Source of the DNA: a virus | Length of the DNA stretch: 64,000 nucleotides | Strand: one strand, 5' to 3' | Virus record (IMG/VR): IMGVR_UViG_3300025117_000042 | Span: 1 to 64,000 of that record | Shown here: positions 7,111-14,147 of the stretch, piece by piece | How the letters are laid out: every line of letters starts with the position of its first letter | How positions within the stretch are numbered: the first letter of the stretch is position 1 | Notes under the pieces: model-generated | The model's input: only the letters and a program-made list of their open reading frames with translations | Databases searched by the model: none | What the model was told of the DNA's origin: nothing | Position numbers and translations under genes: made by a program

Positions 7111-7261
7111 TAAGCAGAAATACACCCTGGGACAAGCGGTAAAGAATGCTCAAGCTGCATGCCGGAAAATCCCATGTGCAGCGATCCAAAACGGTAGGCT
7201 CAAATGTCCGTTTTGTCCACATCTGGCTAAACTATTAAGGAAAGAAAAGGAGAAGAAATGA
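7100..7261 (+). CDS. Small basic protein with CPFC motif (53 aa)
   Basis: ATG with GGAGAGGG upstream. Contains C..C (CRKIPC) and CPFCPHL 16 residues later, a likely zinc site, and a Lys-rich end (LLRKEKEKK). Its TGA overlaps the next ATG. Confidence 0.55.
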   Translation: MAVSKQKYTLGQAVKNAQAACRKIPCAAIQNGRLKCPFCPHLAKLLRKEKEKK

Positions 7262-7443
7262 ACGATCTATTACAGGAGTTTGATCGACACATCAGGAGCT
7301 TGTTGGAGTTCAGAAGGCTAATGATCGGAATTATATATAATCAAATAAGTATATGCGGAGATGATACCGAGGCACATAGGTTGAGCATGGAGGGGGAGAT
7401 GGCCGATGCAGTCTGTGATTACTTCTTATGTGATTACGAGTAG
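7258..7443 (+). CDS. Small helical protein (61 aa)
   Basis: ATGA-coupled to the previous gene. Predicted all-helical, acidic C-terminus (DAVCDYFLCDYE). It is the last gene before a promoter region, with 85 bases of non-coding sequence after it. Unknown role. Confidence 0.5.
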   Translation: MNDLLQEFDRHIRSLLEFRRLMIGIIYNQISICGDDTEAHRLSMEGEMADAVCDYFLCDYE

Positions 7444-7473
7444 TTACGGAGCAAAATAAATATATTATACAAC

Positions 7474-7501
7474 TTGACATGGTTTACCAGGGTGATATAC
7501 T
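7474..7501 (+). promoter_or_regulatory. Sigma70-type promoter
   Basis: TTGACA (7474-7479), 16-base spacer, TATACT (7496-7501). The -10 runs straight into TATATTAGA, a variant of the dispersed TCTAWTAGA motif, which would sit at the transcription start. AAAGGGGAGG and the ATG at 7529 follow. Best match to consensus in the window. Confidence 0.75.
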
Positions 7502-7528
7502 TATATTAGATAAAGGGGAGGACAAGAG

Positions 7529-7681
7529 ATGACACGGAAATTTGACGAAGAGCTTAACGAGTGGTACGAGGAGCGGCTGGTTTGCCGTCCTAATGGGCTT
7601 GTCATTGAGCGGTACTATGATGACGGCACTGTATGGCGCAACCATTCCCTGGTTCACACCAGAGCAATCAAAAGGAGCTAA
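7529..7681 (+). CDS. Small hypothetical protein (50 aa)
   Basis: First gene behind the 7474 promoter, with GGGGAGG upstream. Charged N-terminal helix (FDEELNEWYEERL) then a beta-hairpin-like part (IERYYDDGTVWRN). Unknown role; position suggests early expression. Confidence 0.6.
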   Translation: MTRKFDEELNEWYEERLVCRPNGLVIERYYDDGTVWRNHSLVHTRAIKRS

Positions 7682-7684
7682 ACC

Positions 7685-7828
7685 ATGAGAGAACGTAAAC
7701 ATCTGTGCGTATGTAATTTCAAGATGATGGAAGTACCTGATGGCTGGAAATGCCCTAACTGTGGGCGTGTAGAAGAGCTGTACGTCCAGCCTGTCCTGTA
7801 TGTAGAGGCATTTATTGATCCGACATAA
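7685..7828 (+). CDS. Small zinc-ribbon protein (47 aa)
   Basis: AAAGGAG 6 bases before ATG. CVC (residues 8-10) and CPNCG (residues 24-28) form a rubredoxin-like zinc ribbon; a short beta tail follows. Unknown partner. Confidence 0.6.
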   Translation: MRERKHLCVCNFKMMEVPDGWKCPNCGRVEELYVQPVLYVEAFIDPT

Positions 7829-7859
7829 GATTCGAACTTTTTTTGGAGCTAAAATCGGG

Positions 7860-7880
7860 GGCTTAAACCCTTGTTAAGCC
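7860..7880 (+). terminator. Weak hairpin, possible attenuator
   Basis: GGCTTAA (7860-7866) pairs perfectly with TTAAGCC (7874-7880), loop of 7. The following CTGCTTTTA is only moderately T-rich, so partial termination at most. Confidence 0.4.
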
Positions 7881-7926
7881 TCTGCTTTTACCTGCAAAAT
7901 AGCTAAATAAAGGAAAGGAGATTTTT

Positions 7927-8118
7927 ATGACAAAATATAATAGAGACGATATTAAGGTTATGGATATTTCGCTGGCTATGGTAAGCGAAATTGAAGGTAT
8001 GGTGTATTACATGGATCATAAGCCTGAAGGTCTTGAAGACCTCCTTACTCAGGTTAATGACCTGTTGATGAAGGAGTCTATGGAGCCTTTTGAAGATGAG
8101 GAGGGAGAACAGGAGTAA
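7927..8118 (+). CDS. Small acidic protein (63 aa)
   Basis: AAAGGAAAGGAG upstream of ATG. Helical, strongly acidic at the C-terminus (EPFEDEEGEQE), as in DNA-mimic or protein-interaction peptides, though this is only a resemblance. Unknown role. Confidence 0.55.
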   Translation: MTKYNRDDIKVMDISLAMVSEIEGMVYYMDHKPEGLEDLLTQVNDLLMKESMEPFEDEEGEQE

Positions 8119-8123
8119 TTCTC

Positions 8124-8213
8124 ATGTGTAAATGTGGTGCTCAAGCTCAGTGTATCTGTTGTAAAAGCTGTACGAGGTGTTGCCATTGTTTCGATAAAAT
8201 TATTTTCAAGTAG
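8124..8213 (+). CDS. Cysteine-rich micro-protein (29 aa)
   Basis: Five bases downstream of the previous stop, with AGGAG upstream. The peptide MCKCGAQAQCICCKSCTRCC... has 8 cysteines within the first 22 residues plus one His, a metallothionein-like or double-zinc pattern, then a short basic/hydrophobic end. Too short for routine gene callers. The density of C-x-C and CC pairs makes chance unlikely, but expression is unproven. Confidence 0.5.
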   Translation: MCKCGAQAQCICCKSCTRCCHCFDKIIFK

Positions 8214-8215
8214 AC

Positions 8216-8243
8216 TTGCTATTAGACAATTACGCGATATACT
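8216..8243 (+). promoter_or_regulatory. Sigma70-type promoter with TATATTAGA start region
   Basis: TTGCTA (8216-8221), 16-base spacer, TATACT (8238-8243), followed by TATATTAGA and AAGGAG. Same layout as the 7474 promoter. A second motif variant (GCTATTAGA) overlaps the -35. Confidence 0.6.
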
Positions 8244-8264
8244 TATATTAGAAAGGAGCAAGGC

Positions 8265-8450
8265 ATGAGGGCAATTGAAACTATTATGAGGGAAGGACGA
8301 GAGGTAGCTTACAGTGAGGACAAGCGTGAAGCTCAAGAAGCTCTGGAGCTTTTAGCTAAGCTGGAGCACAAAGTTCTCATGATGAATCGTCCTCCACGAG
8401 GATTCACAGATCATCTGTTTGCGATTCGAGACTTGCTGAAATCCATCTAA
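8265..8450 (+). CDS. Small helical protein (61 aa)
   Basis: First gene behind the 8216 promoter; GAAAGGAGC precedes the ATG. All-helical, charged. Its stop codon lies within an exact TCTAATAGA motif (8446-8454), so TAA-TAG gives a double stop. Unknown role. Confidence 0.55.
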   Translation: MRAIETIMREGREVAYSEDKREAQEALELLAKLEHKVLMMNRPPRGFTDHLFAIRDLLKSI

Positions 8451-8467
8451 TAGAAAGGAGCTACGCA

Positions 8468-8674
8468 ATGAGACTCATGATAAACGGGGAACCTGCCGAA
8501 ATCGGTAAAACCTATACGAACTTCAGAGGCGAAAGCATGAAGCTCCTGAGCATCACCAAACCACATAAGCCGAGCAGTACTGGGAGAATTTATGTTGAGG
8601 AAGCAGACGGTTCACGGCATGAGTTCTTCCCTGGTGTGATTGATGGTGTATGGGAAGGAAGAACCGATCAATGA
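8468..8674 (+). CDS. Small beta-rich hypothetical protein (68 aa)
   Basis: AGAAAGGAGC upstream. Strand-rich sequence (MRLMINGEPAEIGKTYTNFRGESMKLLSI...) suggests a small barrel with a conserved-looking 'FRGE' turn. ATGA overlap with the next gene. Unknown. Confidence 0.6.
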   Translation: MRLMINGEPAEIGKTYTNFRGESMKLLSITKPHKPSSTGRIYVEEADGSRHEFFPGVIDGVWEGRTDQ

Positions 8675-8814
8675 AACAGGTGAAATGCCAATGGTGTGGT
8701 AGGGTGGTAAGGCTTTCTAATAAAGGTGGATTGATGCCTCATCGTTCACCAGGAAATACATATTGTGTAGGTGGGGGGCAAAAGCCTATACAACACGGTA
8801 AGGGGGAGCAATGA
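8671..8814 (+). CDS. Small zinc-knuckle protein (47 aa)
   Basis: Starts at the ATGA junction. CQWCGR at the N-terminus and H..C (HRSPGNTYC) downstream make a plausible C-C-H-C metal site; this short form is common in phage early regions. Basic C-terminus. ATGA overlap with the next gene. Confidence 0.6.
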   Translation: MKQVKCQWCGRVVRLSNKGGLMPHRSPGNTYCVGGGQKPIQHGKGEQ

Positions 8815-8951
8815 CCAGAAGCGATCAACAGGTTATCAAGCATGAGCTTACCAAGATCCGAGGCATGGTGTCTGAAATCAGGATCGGACGTTCACCGGAG
8901 AGCATCGAAGAGTATATTAATAAAGTCCTCGCTGGCTATGAAAGGATCTAA
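8811..8951 (+). CDS. Small helical hypothetical protein (46 aa)
   Basis: ATGA-coupled with GGGGGAG upstream. Basic helical peptide (SDQQVIKHELTKIRGMVSE...). It overlaps a longer frame that could begin at 8842, but the ATG at 8953 right after this stop is the more natural start for the next gene. Confidence 0.5.
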   Translation: MTRSDQQVIKHELTKIRGMVSEIRIGRSPESIEEYINKVLAGYERI

Positions 8952-8952
8952 T

Positions 8953-9342
8953 ATGAAACGTTCCCTCGAAAAGACAGAGAAGGTGGTAGAGAAGGCCATT
9001 CAGCGGGTAAAGAAGACCGGTAAACCTGTGGTGGTAGCAAGGCAGAAACCAGAGGCAGCTGAGAAGAAAACCCGCAATCGTATCAGTGGCAAGGATGCTA
9101 TGGCGGCATTGAAGGGCATCGACTCCGATCTTACCTCTCCTCTTCCGGCGATCAGGGCAAAGTGTCTGGATTGTTGCGGGGGAGCTTACACTGAAGTAAC
9201 CCTATGTACAGCTGAACAGTGTCCTCTGTGGGCTTTTCGCCTGGGTAAAAACCCATTCCGTAAACCGAAAGTCATGTCTGATGAGCAGCGTGAAAATGCA
9301 GCTACAAGGTTGGCAGCTGCCAGGAAAGCAAAGGGTAAATAA
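8953..9342 (+). CDS. Zinc-finger protein of the 'RAKCLDCCGG' phage family (129 aa)
   Basis: ATG chosen at 8953, one base after the previous stop, with AAAGGAT upstream. A Lys/Glu-rich N-terminus of about 60 residues precedes AIRAKCLDCCGG, then LCTAEQCPLWAFRLGKNPFR. This cysteine block recurs in phage proteins of unknown role, where it is expected to bind zinc. The basic C-terminal helix may contact nucleic acid. TAATG overlap with the next gene. Confidence 0.65.
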   Translation: MKRSLEKTEKVVEKAIQRVKKTGKPVVVARQKPEAAEKKTRNRISGKDAMAALKGIDSDLTSPLPAIRAKCLDCCGGAYTEVTLCTAEQCPLWAFRLGKNPFRKPKVMSDEQRENAATRLAAARKAKGK

Positions 9343-9512
9343 TGCTGATAATGTTTAGAAATAAGAATACTAAAGAGTATGTATTAGACTCAAGTAGATA
9401 CCTTGTTGACTTCAAAGGGACAGTATATTCTTTTGACTATGACATGGAGATACAGGAGGAGCTTGAAGCTGTGGTTGCTGTTTCAAGAGAGCGCAAGGGG
9501 GTGAAAAAATGA
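9342..9512 (+). CDS. Small hypothetical protein (56 aa)
   Basis: Starts in the TAATG junction. Beta-hairpin-like N-terminus with FRNKNTKEYVLDSS, then a helix rich in Glu and Val, and a basic end. ATGA overlap with the next gene. Unknown. Confidence 0.5.
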   Translation: MLIMFRNKNTKEYVLDSSRYLVDFKGTVYSFDYDMEIQEELEAVVAVSRERKGVKK

Positions 9513-9712
9513 AAAGCCACTTAATATCCTGTGGCAATTGTGGAGTTGTATTAGATACCAAGCGAATACCCAAACCCGATATTTGGAGCACAGGCGGTGT
9601 ATTAATAAGAGGTGAAGCAGCTTGGAATGATAATACTGGTAGATATGAACCTCTAATTGCTTGTCCTGTTTGCCGTACAGCCATTTTCTACGATACAGGT
9701 GATAGACAGTGA
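9509..9712 (+). CDS. Zinc-ribbon protein (67 aa)
   Basis: CGNCG at residues 8-12 and CPVCR at residues 52-56 form a typical treble-clef or ribbon pair separated by a beta-rich insert. GGGGGTG upstream; ATGA-coupled. Unknown partner. Confidence 0.65.
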   Translation: MKSHLISCGNCGVVLDTKRIPKPDIWSTGGVLIRGEAAWNDNTGRYEPLIACPVCRTAIFYDTGDRQ

Positions 9713-9722
9713 AGGAGGTACT

Positions 9723-9956
9723 ATGAAGTTGACTTTGTTTTTTACTCGCGGCTTTCATTGGCATTCTTCTGTATGTAGTCTGGAAGGTGAACCTTTAGAT
9801 ATAGATAACTCGATAATAGAACTTGTACATAGTGAATGGTATTTATTATCAATAAAACCAAATGTAAATCAATGTTGTGCTGTAAAATGTTATACCTTGC
9901 AGGAAATATATGAAGAGCAAATGGCACATATAAGTGCGAAAGGAGAAATGGAATGA
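9723..9956 (+). CDS. Hypothetical protein (77 aa)
   Basis: GAAGGAGGTACT just before ATG 9723 fixes this start over an upstream in-frame alternative at 9657 that would overlap the previous gene. Beta-rich with CC and C residues in the middle (NQCCAVKCY). ATGA overlap with the next gene. Unknown. Confidence 0.55.
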   Translation: MKLTLFFTRGFHWHSSVCSLEGEPLDIDNSIIELVHSEWYLLSIKPNVNQCCAVKCYTLQEIYEEQMAHISAKGEME

Positions 9957-10423
9957 AAGCGTTTTTCGGTCTTGACAGGGTACATAATATACAACATCAA
10001 AAGCCTTGGCAGATGATCTATCAGGTGAAAGGTGAAACTGTATTGCCTACATTCACCTATGGTACATTCAGCGATCCTGACGGTGATTATTTCTGGACAA
10101 AAGAAGCAGCTGATGCCTGTGCAGACAATCACCGGATACAGAGAAAGACAAGGCTCAATGAATGGCTTAAGTTTGCGGAAGATTTTAAGATGGAGTTTTT
10201 GTCGTTTCCTACAGGCAGGGTGTACGGTGATGATTTATTAGATGCCCTTACCTGGAGCATTCTCCCTAAGCGAGAACATACCAGGACTAAAGTGTTCAAA
10301 CACAGGGATGATAATTGCCCTATCTGCCAGGATATGGCAAAGGCTCTGAAGTTTGACTACAGCGACCTGGAGCTAAGAATGTTGGGGTATCTGCAAAAAG
10401 AGCTGGAGAATGAGGAAGATTAA
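9953..10423 (+). CDS. Hypothetical protein (156 aa)
   Basis: ATGA-coupled; AAAGGAG upstream. Alpha/beta protein with a C-terminal CPICQD motif and acidic end (QKELENEED). A single cysteine pair is not enough for a full zinc site. No family recognised. A TATAAT-like string follows at 10438-10443 but without a matching -35. Confidence 0.55.
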   Translation: MKAFFGLDRVHNIQHQKPWQMIYQVKGETVLPTFTYGTFSDPDGDYFWTKEAADACADNHRIQRKTRLNEWLKFAEDFKMEFLSFPTGRVYGDDLLDALTWSILPKREHTRTKVFKHRDDNCPICQDMAKALKFDYSDLELRMLGYLQKELENEED

Positions 10424-10463
10424 GAAACTTTCGGGTATATAATACATTGAAAGGAGTATACTG

Positions 10464-10664
10464 ATGATCTATAACGCGGAATACGTAGCAGCAAGGGTAA
10501 AGCTGATACCTGAAGCAGAAGCTTTTGCAGATGAGTTGGCTGGGCCTATGCCGGAAACAGCAGGGTTGGAGCGACAACGCTGGGCTAATACTTGGAATCG
10601 TTCATTTCATAGTCGGATGGATCAGCTGGCAAGAGAGCATGGGTTGTTAGGACAAAGGCCATGA
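10464..10664 (+). CDS. Small helical protein (66 aa)
   Basis: AAAGGAG upstream of ATG. All-helical, with a Trp/Arg-rich middle (ERQRWANTWNRSFHSRMDQLAREHG). ATGA overlap with the next gene. Unknown. Confidence 0.55.
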   Translation: MIYNAEYVAARVKLIPEAEAFADELAGPMPETAGLERQRWANTWNRSFHSRMDQLAREHGLLGQRP

Positions 10665-10948
10665 ACGTAAATGATCTTGAACCTGTGGTTGCGGAGTGCG
10701 GGGAGTGTGGAGCACGTTGTCAGCTGTTACCCTATGGAGAAAACGAGGAGCTGGTATGCTTTAATTGTGGCATGCAATACCATAAACCTTTGGTTGAGGC
10801 TTTTGTCAGGGAAGGGTTCAGGCAAACCCTCAAGCTGGATTATCCTTGTATGTCGCTTGTTGAAGTAGAACGGCAAGTAGAAATCAGATCCAAGGCAGCA
10901 ATACGAACTTTGGAGACAATTTATAATAGTAAAGGAGCTAACGCATGA
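10661..10948 (+). CDS. Zinc-ribbon protein (95 aa)
   Basis: CGECGARC (residues 13-20) and CFNCG (residues 33-37) form a complete zinc ribbon at the N-terminus. The rest is a helical domain. ATGA overlaps on both ends. Resembles small transcription- or DNA-associated phage ribbons, but no family is certain. Confidence 0.65.
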   Translation: MNVNDLEPVVAECGECGARCQLLPYGENEELVCFNCGMQYHKPLVEAFVREGFRQTLKLDYPCMSLVEVERQVEIRSKAAIRTLETIYNSKGANA

Positions 10949-11148
10949 AGATAAAGATCAACTATGACACACCGGCTACTAAGCTTGGCTACGGCTATAT
11001 TCCTGTCAATAAGCGGGGAAAGATCATTACCAATAAAGAGCAGGAGCCGGTTATAAGACCACTCAAACGAGTGCCTTCGAACGCTGAATACGCCTCACAA
11101 CACAACACAACCTCCAGGCAAGGATCAAAGCTTCGACGTGGGTACTAA
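10945..11148 (+). CDS. Small basic protein (67 aa)
   Basis: ATGA-coupled; AAAGGAGC upstream. Basic, with a Ser/Gln/Thr-rich C-terminus likely to be disordered. Unknown. Confidence 0.5.
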   Translation: MKIKINYDTPATKLGYGYIPVNKRGKIITNKEQEPVIRPLKRVPSNAEYASQHNTTSRQGSKLRRGY

Positions 11149-11163
11149 ATATAGGGAGGTGTC

Positions 11164-11361
11164 ATGCTTAAGATCGTAGGACAATCACTATACGCTGTTA
11201 GGTGTCGTAAGGGTTGTAAGGAAGGAGAACCTATAGCTCTGTCCTACACTGAAGCATTTGAGCAAGTTTTGCATAACTGGACTTGTCCTATGTGCGGTGG
11301 TGCTGCTGATTTCGACATGGAAGGTTACGACAAAAATCTATTAAAGGTGCTGAAAAAATGA
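11164..11361 (+). CDS. Zinc-binding protein (65 aa)
   Basis: GGGAGGTGTC before ATG. C..C (RCRKGC, residues 14-19) and CPMCGG (residues 40-45) give four ligands for one zinc. C-terminal helix basic. ATGA overlap with the next gene. Unknown. Confidence 0.6.
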   Translation: MLKIVGQSLYAVRCRKGCKEGEPIALSYTEAFEQVLHNWTCPMCGGAADFDMEGYDKNLLKVLKK

Positions 11362-11528
11362 TCCGATATTTTGATATGCCAGATGATGAATTAGACAGAC
11401 TGTATCAACAGTTTGTTAATGAGCACCCTGAGCTGGTGAACGATGCCGAAAGGGTGCTTTACCTTATCAAGGAGAATTTCGTCTTGAAGCGGGAGTATAC
11501 AACAGCTATAGCAAGGAGTGTACGATAA
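11358..11528 (+). CDS. Small acidic/helical protein (56 aa)
   Basis: ATGA-coupled. Helical (DMPDDELDRLYQQFVNEHPEL...). It is the companion of the next gene, whose ATG follows one base after this stop. Unknown. Confidence 0.5.
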   Translation: MIRYFDMPDDELDRLYQQFVNEHPELVNDAERVLYLIKENFVLKREYTTAIARSVR

Positions 11529-11529
11529 T

Positions 11530-11727
11530 ATGTCATATAGGGAGATTGAAATACAAAAAGGCGAGAATTGGGAGACTATTGAATTTGACCAATTACAGGT
11601 TGGGGATATTGTAAGGTATAAAGATGATATTACCAACAAGTTTAAGGTGACAACTAAACCTGCTCCTTGCCCTGATATGGACGGTAGATTTCGGGGCAAC
11701 TATCAAGTTGTAGTGGACAAGCTATGA
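11530..11727 (+). CDS. Small beta-rich protein (65 aa), SH3-like
   Basis: ATG 11530 is preferred over an in-frame GTG at 11518, because AAGGAG lies at a workable distance. Sequence (WETIEFDQLQVGDIVRYKDD.....FKVTTKPA) matches the strand pattern of small SH3-like barrels that begin with 'vGDivr'. Unknown role. Confidence 0.55.
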   Translation: MSYREIEIQKGENWETIEFDQLQVGDIVRYKDDITNKFKVTTKPAPCPDMDGRFRGNYQVVVDKL

Positions 11728-11843
11728 TCGAAGTAGATTGTTCTAATCTTCCTTACATGGCATGGTTTAAGTACAGGTGGTATGTAATAGAAGAATTTAT
11801 GATCCTAGACGGTAATTTTTGGGTCTTTCCCTTGCTTCCTTGA
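11724..11843 (+). CDS. Very small hypothetical protein (39 aa)
   Basis: ATG inside the end of the previous gene. Aromatic-rich (YMAWFKYRWYVIEEF...NFWVFPLLP), perhaps membrane-associated. Its end carries the -35 region of the next promoter. Short, so moderate support only. Confidence 0.4.
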   Translation: MIEVDCSNLPYMAWFKYRWYVIEEFMILDGNFWVFPLLP

Positions 11844-11859
11844 AAAGTAGTGGTAGACT
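11832..11859 (+). promoter_or_regulatory. Sigma70-type promoter with TATATTAGA start region
   Basis: TTGCTT (11832-11837), 16-base spacer, TAGACT (11854-11859), followed by TATATTAGA. Weaker boxes than the 7474 and 8216 promoters but the same spacer and the same downstream block. Confidence 0.5.
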
Positions 11860-11898
11860 TATATTAGAAGGATGAAACCTAACTACTGGAGGTTATTC

Positions 11899-12144
11899 AT
11901 GAAAAGGTCATATCCATCTATTCCTACCATGATTAAATCAGCAGCCAGGGCATGGTGGTACTTCTTAACTTCAGGATGCCAGAAGCTGCCTAAGTACAAA
12001 CGAGATGAGCGGCATGCTGTATGCCTGAACTGCCATGAGCTTTGCCGGATGCGCTGCATGGCCTGTGGTTGTTTCGTAGCAGTCAAAACCTACTTCCCAA
12101 AAGAATCATGTCCAGTTAATAAATGGGGATCGGTGGATCTATGA
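11899..12144 (+). CDS. Phage zinc protein of the 'CGC..VK..' type (81 aa)
   Basis: ATG 11899 has CTGGAGGT at good spacing, while an in-frame ATG at 11872 has none. Ordered motif: IKSAARAWWYFLTSG, then CLNCHELCRMRCMACGCFVAVKTYFPKESCPVNKW. This matches a widespread short phage family of unknown role in which six cysteines probably bind two zinc ions. The TGA overlaps the next ATG. Confidence 0.7.
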   Translation: MKRSYPSIPTMIKSAARAWWYFLTSGCQKLPKYKRDERHAVCLNCHELCRMRCMACGCFVAVKTYFPKESCPVNKWGSVDL

Positions 12145-12371
12145 GAGGATATGTAACAGCTTTCCTGGTACTAGCGGCAACAGCTCTGCCGACAATCAAC
12201 CTGCCAGAGGAGACTCCTATCAAACTGATGGAGTTTCCTCCGGTAACGATGATGCAATTTCCACTATTGGAGGTGTATACATCTAATAGAATAGAGGTGA
12301 AAGATGATACTGACAAGCAGCAACCTGACCGAGGAAGATTATCAGGAGATACAGAAGAGGATAACCGATGA
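12141..12371 (+). CDS. Small exported or membrane-anchored protein (76 aa)
   Basis: Start taken at the ATGA junction (12141); an in-frame ATG at 12123 would overlap more. Residues 3-20 are hydrophobic (VTAFLVLAATALPTI), a signal peptide or anchor, followed by a Pro/Met stretch and a polar acidic tail. The last 68 bases overlap the next gene in a different frame. Confidence 0.45.
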   Translation: MRGYVTAFLVLAATALPTINLPEETPIKLMEFPPVTMMQFPLLEVYTSNRIEVKDDTDKQQPDRGRLSGDTEEDNR

Positions 12372-12492
12372 TGAGGAGCTTATCGTTTGCCTGCATCTTA
12401 GGACATATGATCGGCTTACTCAGATCCTGCTTAAGGAGCTGATGCGCCTGAAGGGGATGCGATTACCTGTATCCGATAATGAAATAGCTTAA
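12304..12492 (+). CDS. Small helical protein (62 aa)
   Basis: AGAGGTGAAAG precedes the ATG. Acidic N-terminal helix (LTEEDYQEIQKRITDDEEL) and a Leu-rich second helix. A strong terminator begins 8 bases after its stop. It overlaps the previous gene by 68 bases, so one of the two may be shorter than drawn. Confidence 0.5.
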   Translation: MILTSSNLTEEDYQEIQKRITDDEELIVCLHLRTYDRLTQILLKELMRLKGMRLPVSDNEIA

Positions 12493-12499
12493 CCAAATT

Positions 12500-12532
12500 A
12501 ACCCTTGAGCATGTACTGTCAAGGGTTTTTTT
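12500..12532 (+). terminator. Rho-independent terminator
   Basis: AACCCTTGA (12500-12508) pairs with TCAAGGGTT (12519-12527), loop of 10, then a run of T's to 12532. Ends the early block. Confidence 0.9.
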
Positions 12533-12559
12533 GACTTAAGTTACCAACAAAGCTAAGAT
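12531..12559 (+). promoter_or_regulatory. Sigma70-type promoter right behind the terminator
   Basis: TTGACT (12531-12536) shares its T's with the terminator tail; 17-base spacer; TAAGAT (12554-12559). GAAAAGGAG and the HD-protein ATG at 12589 follow. The terminator-promoter arrangement isolates this unit from the early block. Confidence 0.6.
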
Positions 12560-12588
12560 AAGGATAGTTAATTGAAAAGGAGTATGAA

Positions 12589-14133
12589 ATGAAAGTACGC
12601 ATTGAAAAAGGTATCAGTGGGGGGGAAGTCAGGTTCTTGACACCAGAGAATCCGGCTGAAGCAGCAGAGCTGTACTTTCTGGAGCTTGCTGGGGAGGTGT
12701 CTTCGAATTCTTCCTTTGGGGATTGGAGAGGTGAAACCAAAAAGAGCGAGGTGCAGCAGATAACGATATCAAAAGGGAACCTGCATAAGGAACGGCTTGT
12801 ACTAAGAGATGTAATAGACAAGAGGGGGAGGAAGGCTAAACGATGGGTGTTGATGCACCAAAATCAGGAAAATAGAGATACTAAATTAACCATACAAACT
12901 GATGAGGTAGACTACAGCAAGGATACCAGAGCCTTTGAGTCTATTTCCGAGACTGAGCTACTAAATCAGGCAACACGTAAGGATATATACAGGCAAATGC
13001 AAAGGAACCTGCAAGGGGTTTCTCGTAAGGTGAACGTTCCGAACGAATTGAAAGGCCCAATGGGGGACGAGGCAGTTAGTATAATAGCAGAAGATATGCG
13101 ATCCGAACTGTCGCTGTACACAAGTTGGCTTGCTGGAGATACTACTGACCTGATGCACTTGTATATTAACCAATTCGAAAAAACGCTTAAGGCGGCAGCT
13201 CCTGAGTTTGCTAACAGTAAAGCCTCAGATCTACAAGCTTTGGGTATAGACACGATCCGTAAGCTTATTCACCAGGATATAGAGTCTACACGGCAAACCT
13301 TCTCCGATCATGGAATCAGGCATATCGTCGGAAACATCCTCTACCAGAACAAAATGATTGATGTATTAAACAAAGAAGGTATCCCGGTGACTCCCAAAGA
13401 GAAGCTTATGGGTATGTTTGTCCAGGTGAACCACGATATAGGCTATACGGTGCCTATAGTGCGCTCAGGTGGCAAGAATGGAGCAGTAGCATCTGGTAAG
13501 CATCCGGCATTCTCTGAGAAGGTTTTGAAGGAACAGAAGCATCTGTGGAACGAAGGCAAAATCTTTACCGAAGATGATTATAATAGAATACTTAACATAA
13601 CCAAACTCCATCAGAAGACTACTCTCTCCCTGGAAGATCCTGTCCTGTTCACCACTCAGATTGCCGACAATACCAGCATGTTCAGTAAAGAGAAAATCCC
13701 ACCTCTGTTTCAGTACATAGATGGATCAAGAGAGATACTTACTGATATGGGATTAGCTGCTAAGAGCGGGGATAAAGAGTGGTTTGAACAGTCAAAGACA
13801 GAGCTGTATAAGAGAGTTGATGCTAGTAACTTTAACAAGAATCTGAAAAGAGACTTGAAAGCTGCTGTTGCTTCTATCAATCAAATGACTCCTAAGTTCA
13901 CTATGGGTATTCTTGCCGGTGAGCTTCAAGGTGTGAGCAGTTCTACCGATGCTGTGATAGAAATAAAAGTTAAGCACAATGAGTATGACGCTTTCTTGTC
14001 ACAGTACCTTGATATGGGACAGAAGAAACTGAGAAGCTTACTGTCTGACTATGGAATCACTGAATACAATAAGACTGAATATCGACTTGGTGAACACAAC
14101 AACAAAACGCTAGTCAAAATCGTAGTAGAATAG
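12589..14133 (+). CDS. HD-domain phosphohydrolase-like protein (514 aa)
   Basis: ATG with AAAGGAG upstream. The centre (residues 235-365) carries DHGIRHIVGN, the H-D pair in QVNHDIGYT, further His residues (GKHPAF, KLHQKT) and a distal D (IADNTS), the order of an HD metal-dependent phosphohydrolase. Typical substrates are nucleotides or cyclic nucleotides. The N-terminal 100 residues include RLVLRDVIDKRGRKAKRWVL, loosely like a basic segment in the 854- and 354-aa proteins. The C-terminal 150 residues are unassigned. It may belong with the injected effector set (inference). Confidence 0.7.
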   Translation: MKVRIEKGISGGEVRFLTPENPAEAAELYFLELAGEVSSNSSFGDWRGETKKSEVQQITISKGNLHKERLVLRDVIDKRGRKAKRWVLMHQNQENRDTKLTIQTDEVDYSKDTRAFESISETELLNQATRKDIYRQMQRNLQGVSRKVNVPNELKGPMGDEAVSIIAEDMRSELSLYTSWLAGDTTDLMHLYINQFEKTLKAAAPEFANSKASDLQALGIDTIRKLIHQDIESTRQTFSDHGIRHIVGNILYQNKMIDVLNKEGIPVTPKEKLMGMFVQVNHDIGYTVPIVRSGGKNGAVASGKHPAFSEKVLKEQKHLWNEGKIFTEDDYNRILNITKLHQKTTLSLEDPVLFTTQIADNTSMFSKEKIPPLFQYIDGSREILTDMGLAAKSGDKEWFEQSKTELYKRVDASNFNKNLKRDLKAAVASINQMTPKFTMGILAGELQGVSSSTDAVIEIKVKHNEYDAFLSQYLDMGQKKLRSLLSDYGITEYNKTEYRLGEHNNKTLVKIVVE

Positions 14134-14147
14134 GAGGAACACAAACA

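Noticed and set aside
10438-10443. TATAAT before the gene at 10464
   Set aside because: No acceptable -35 box at 15-19 bases; recorded only within the neighbouring gene entry.
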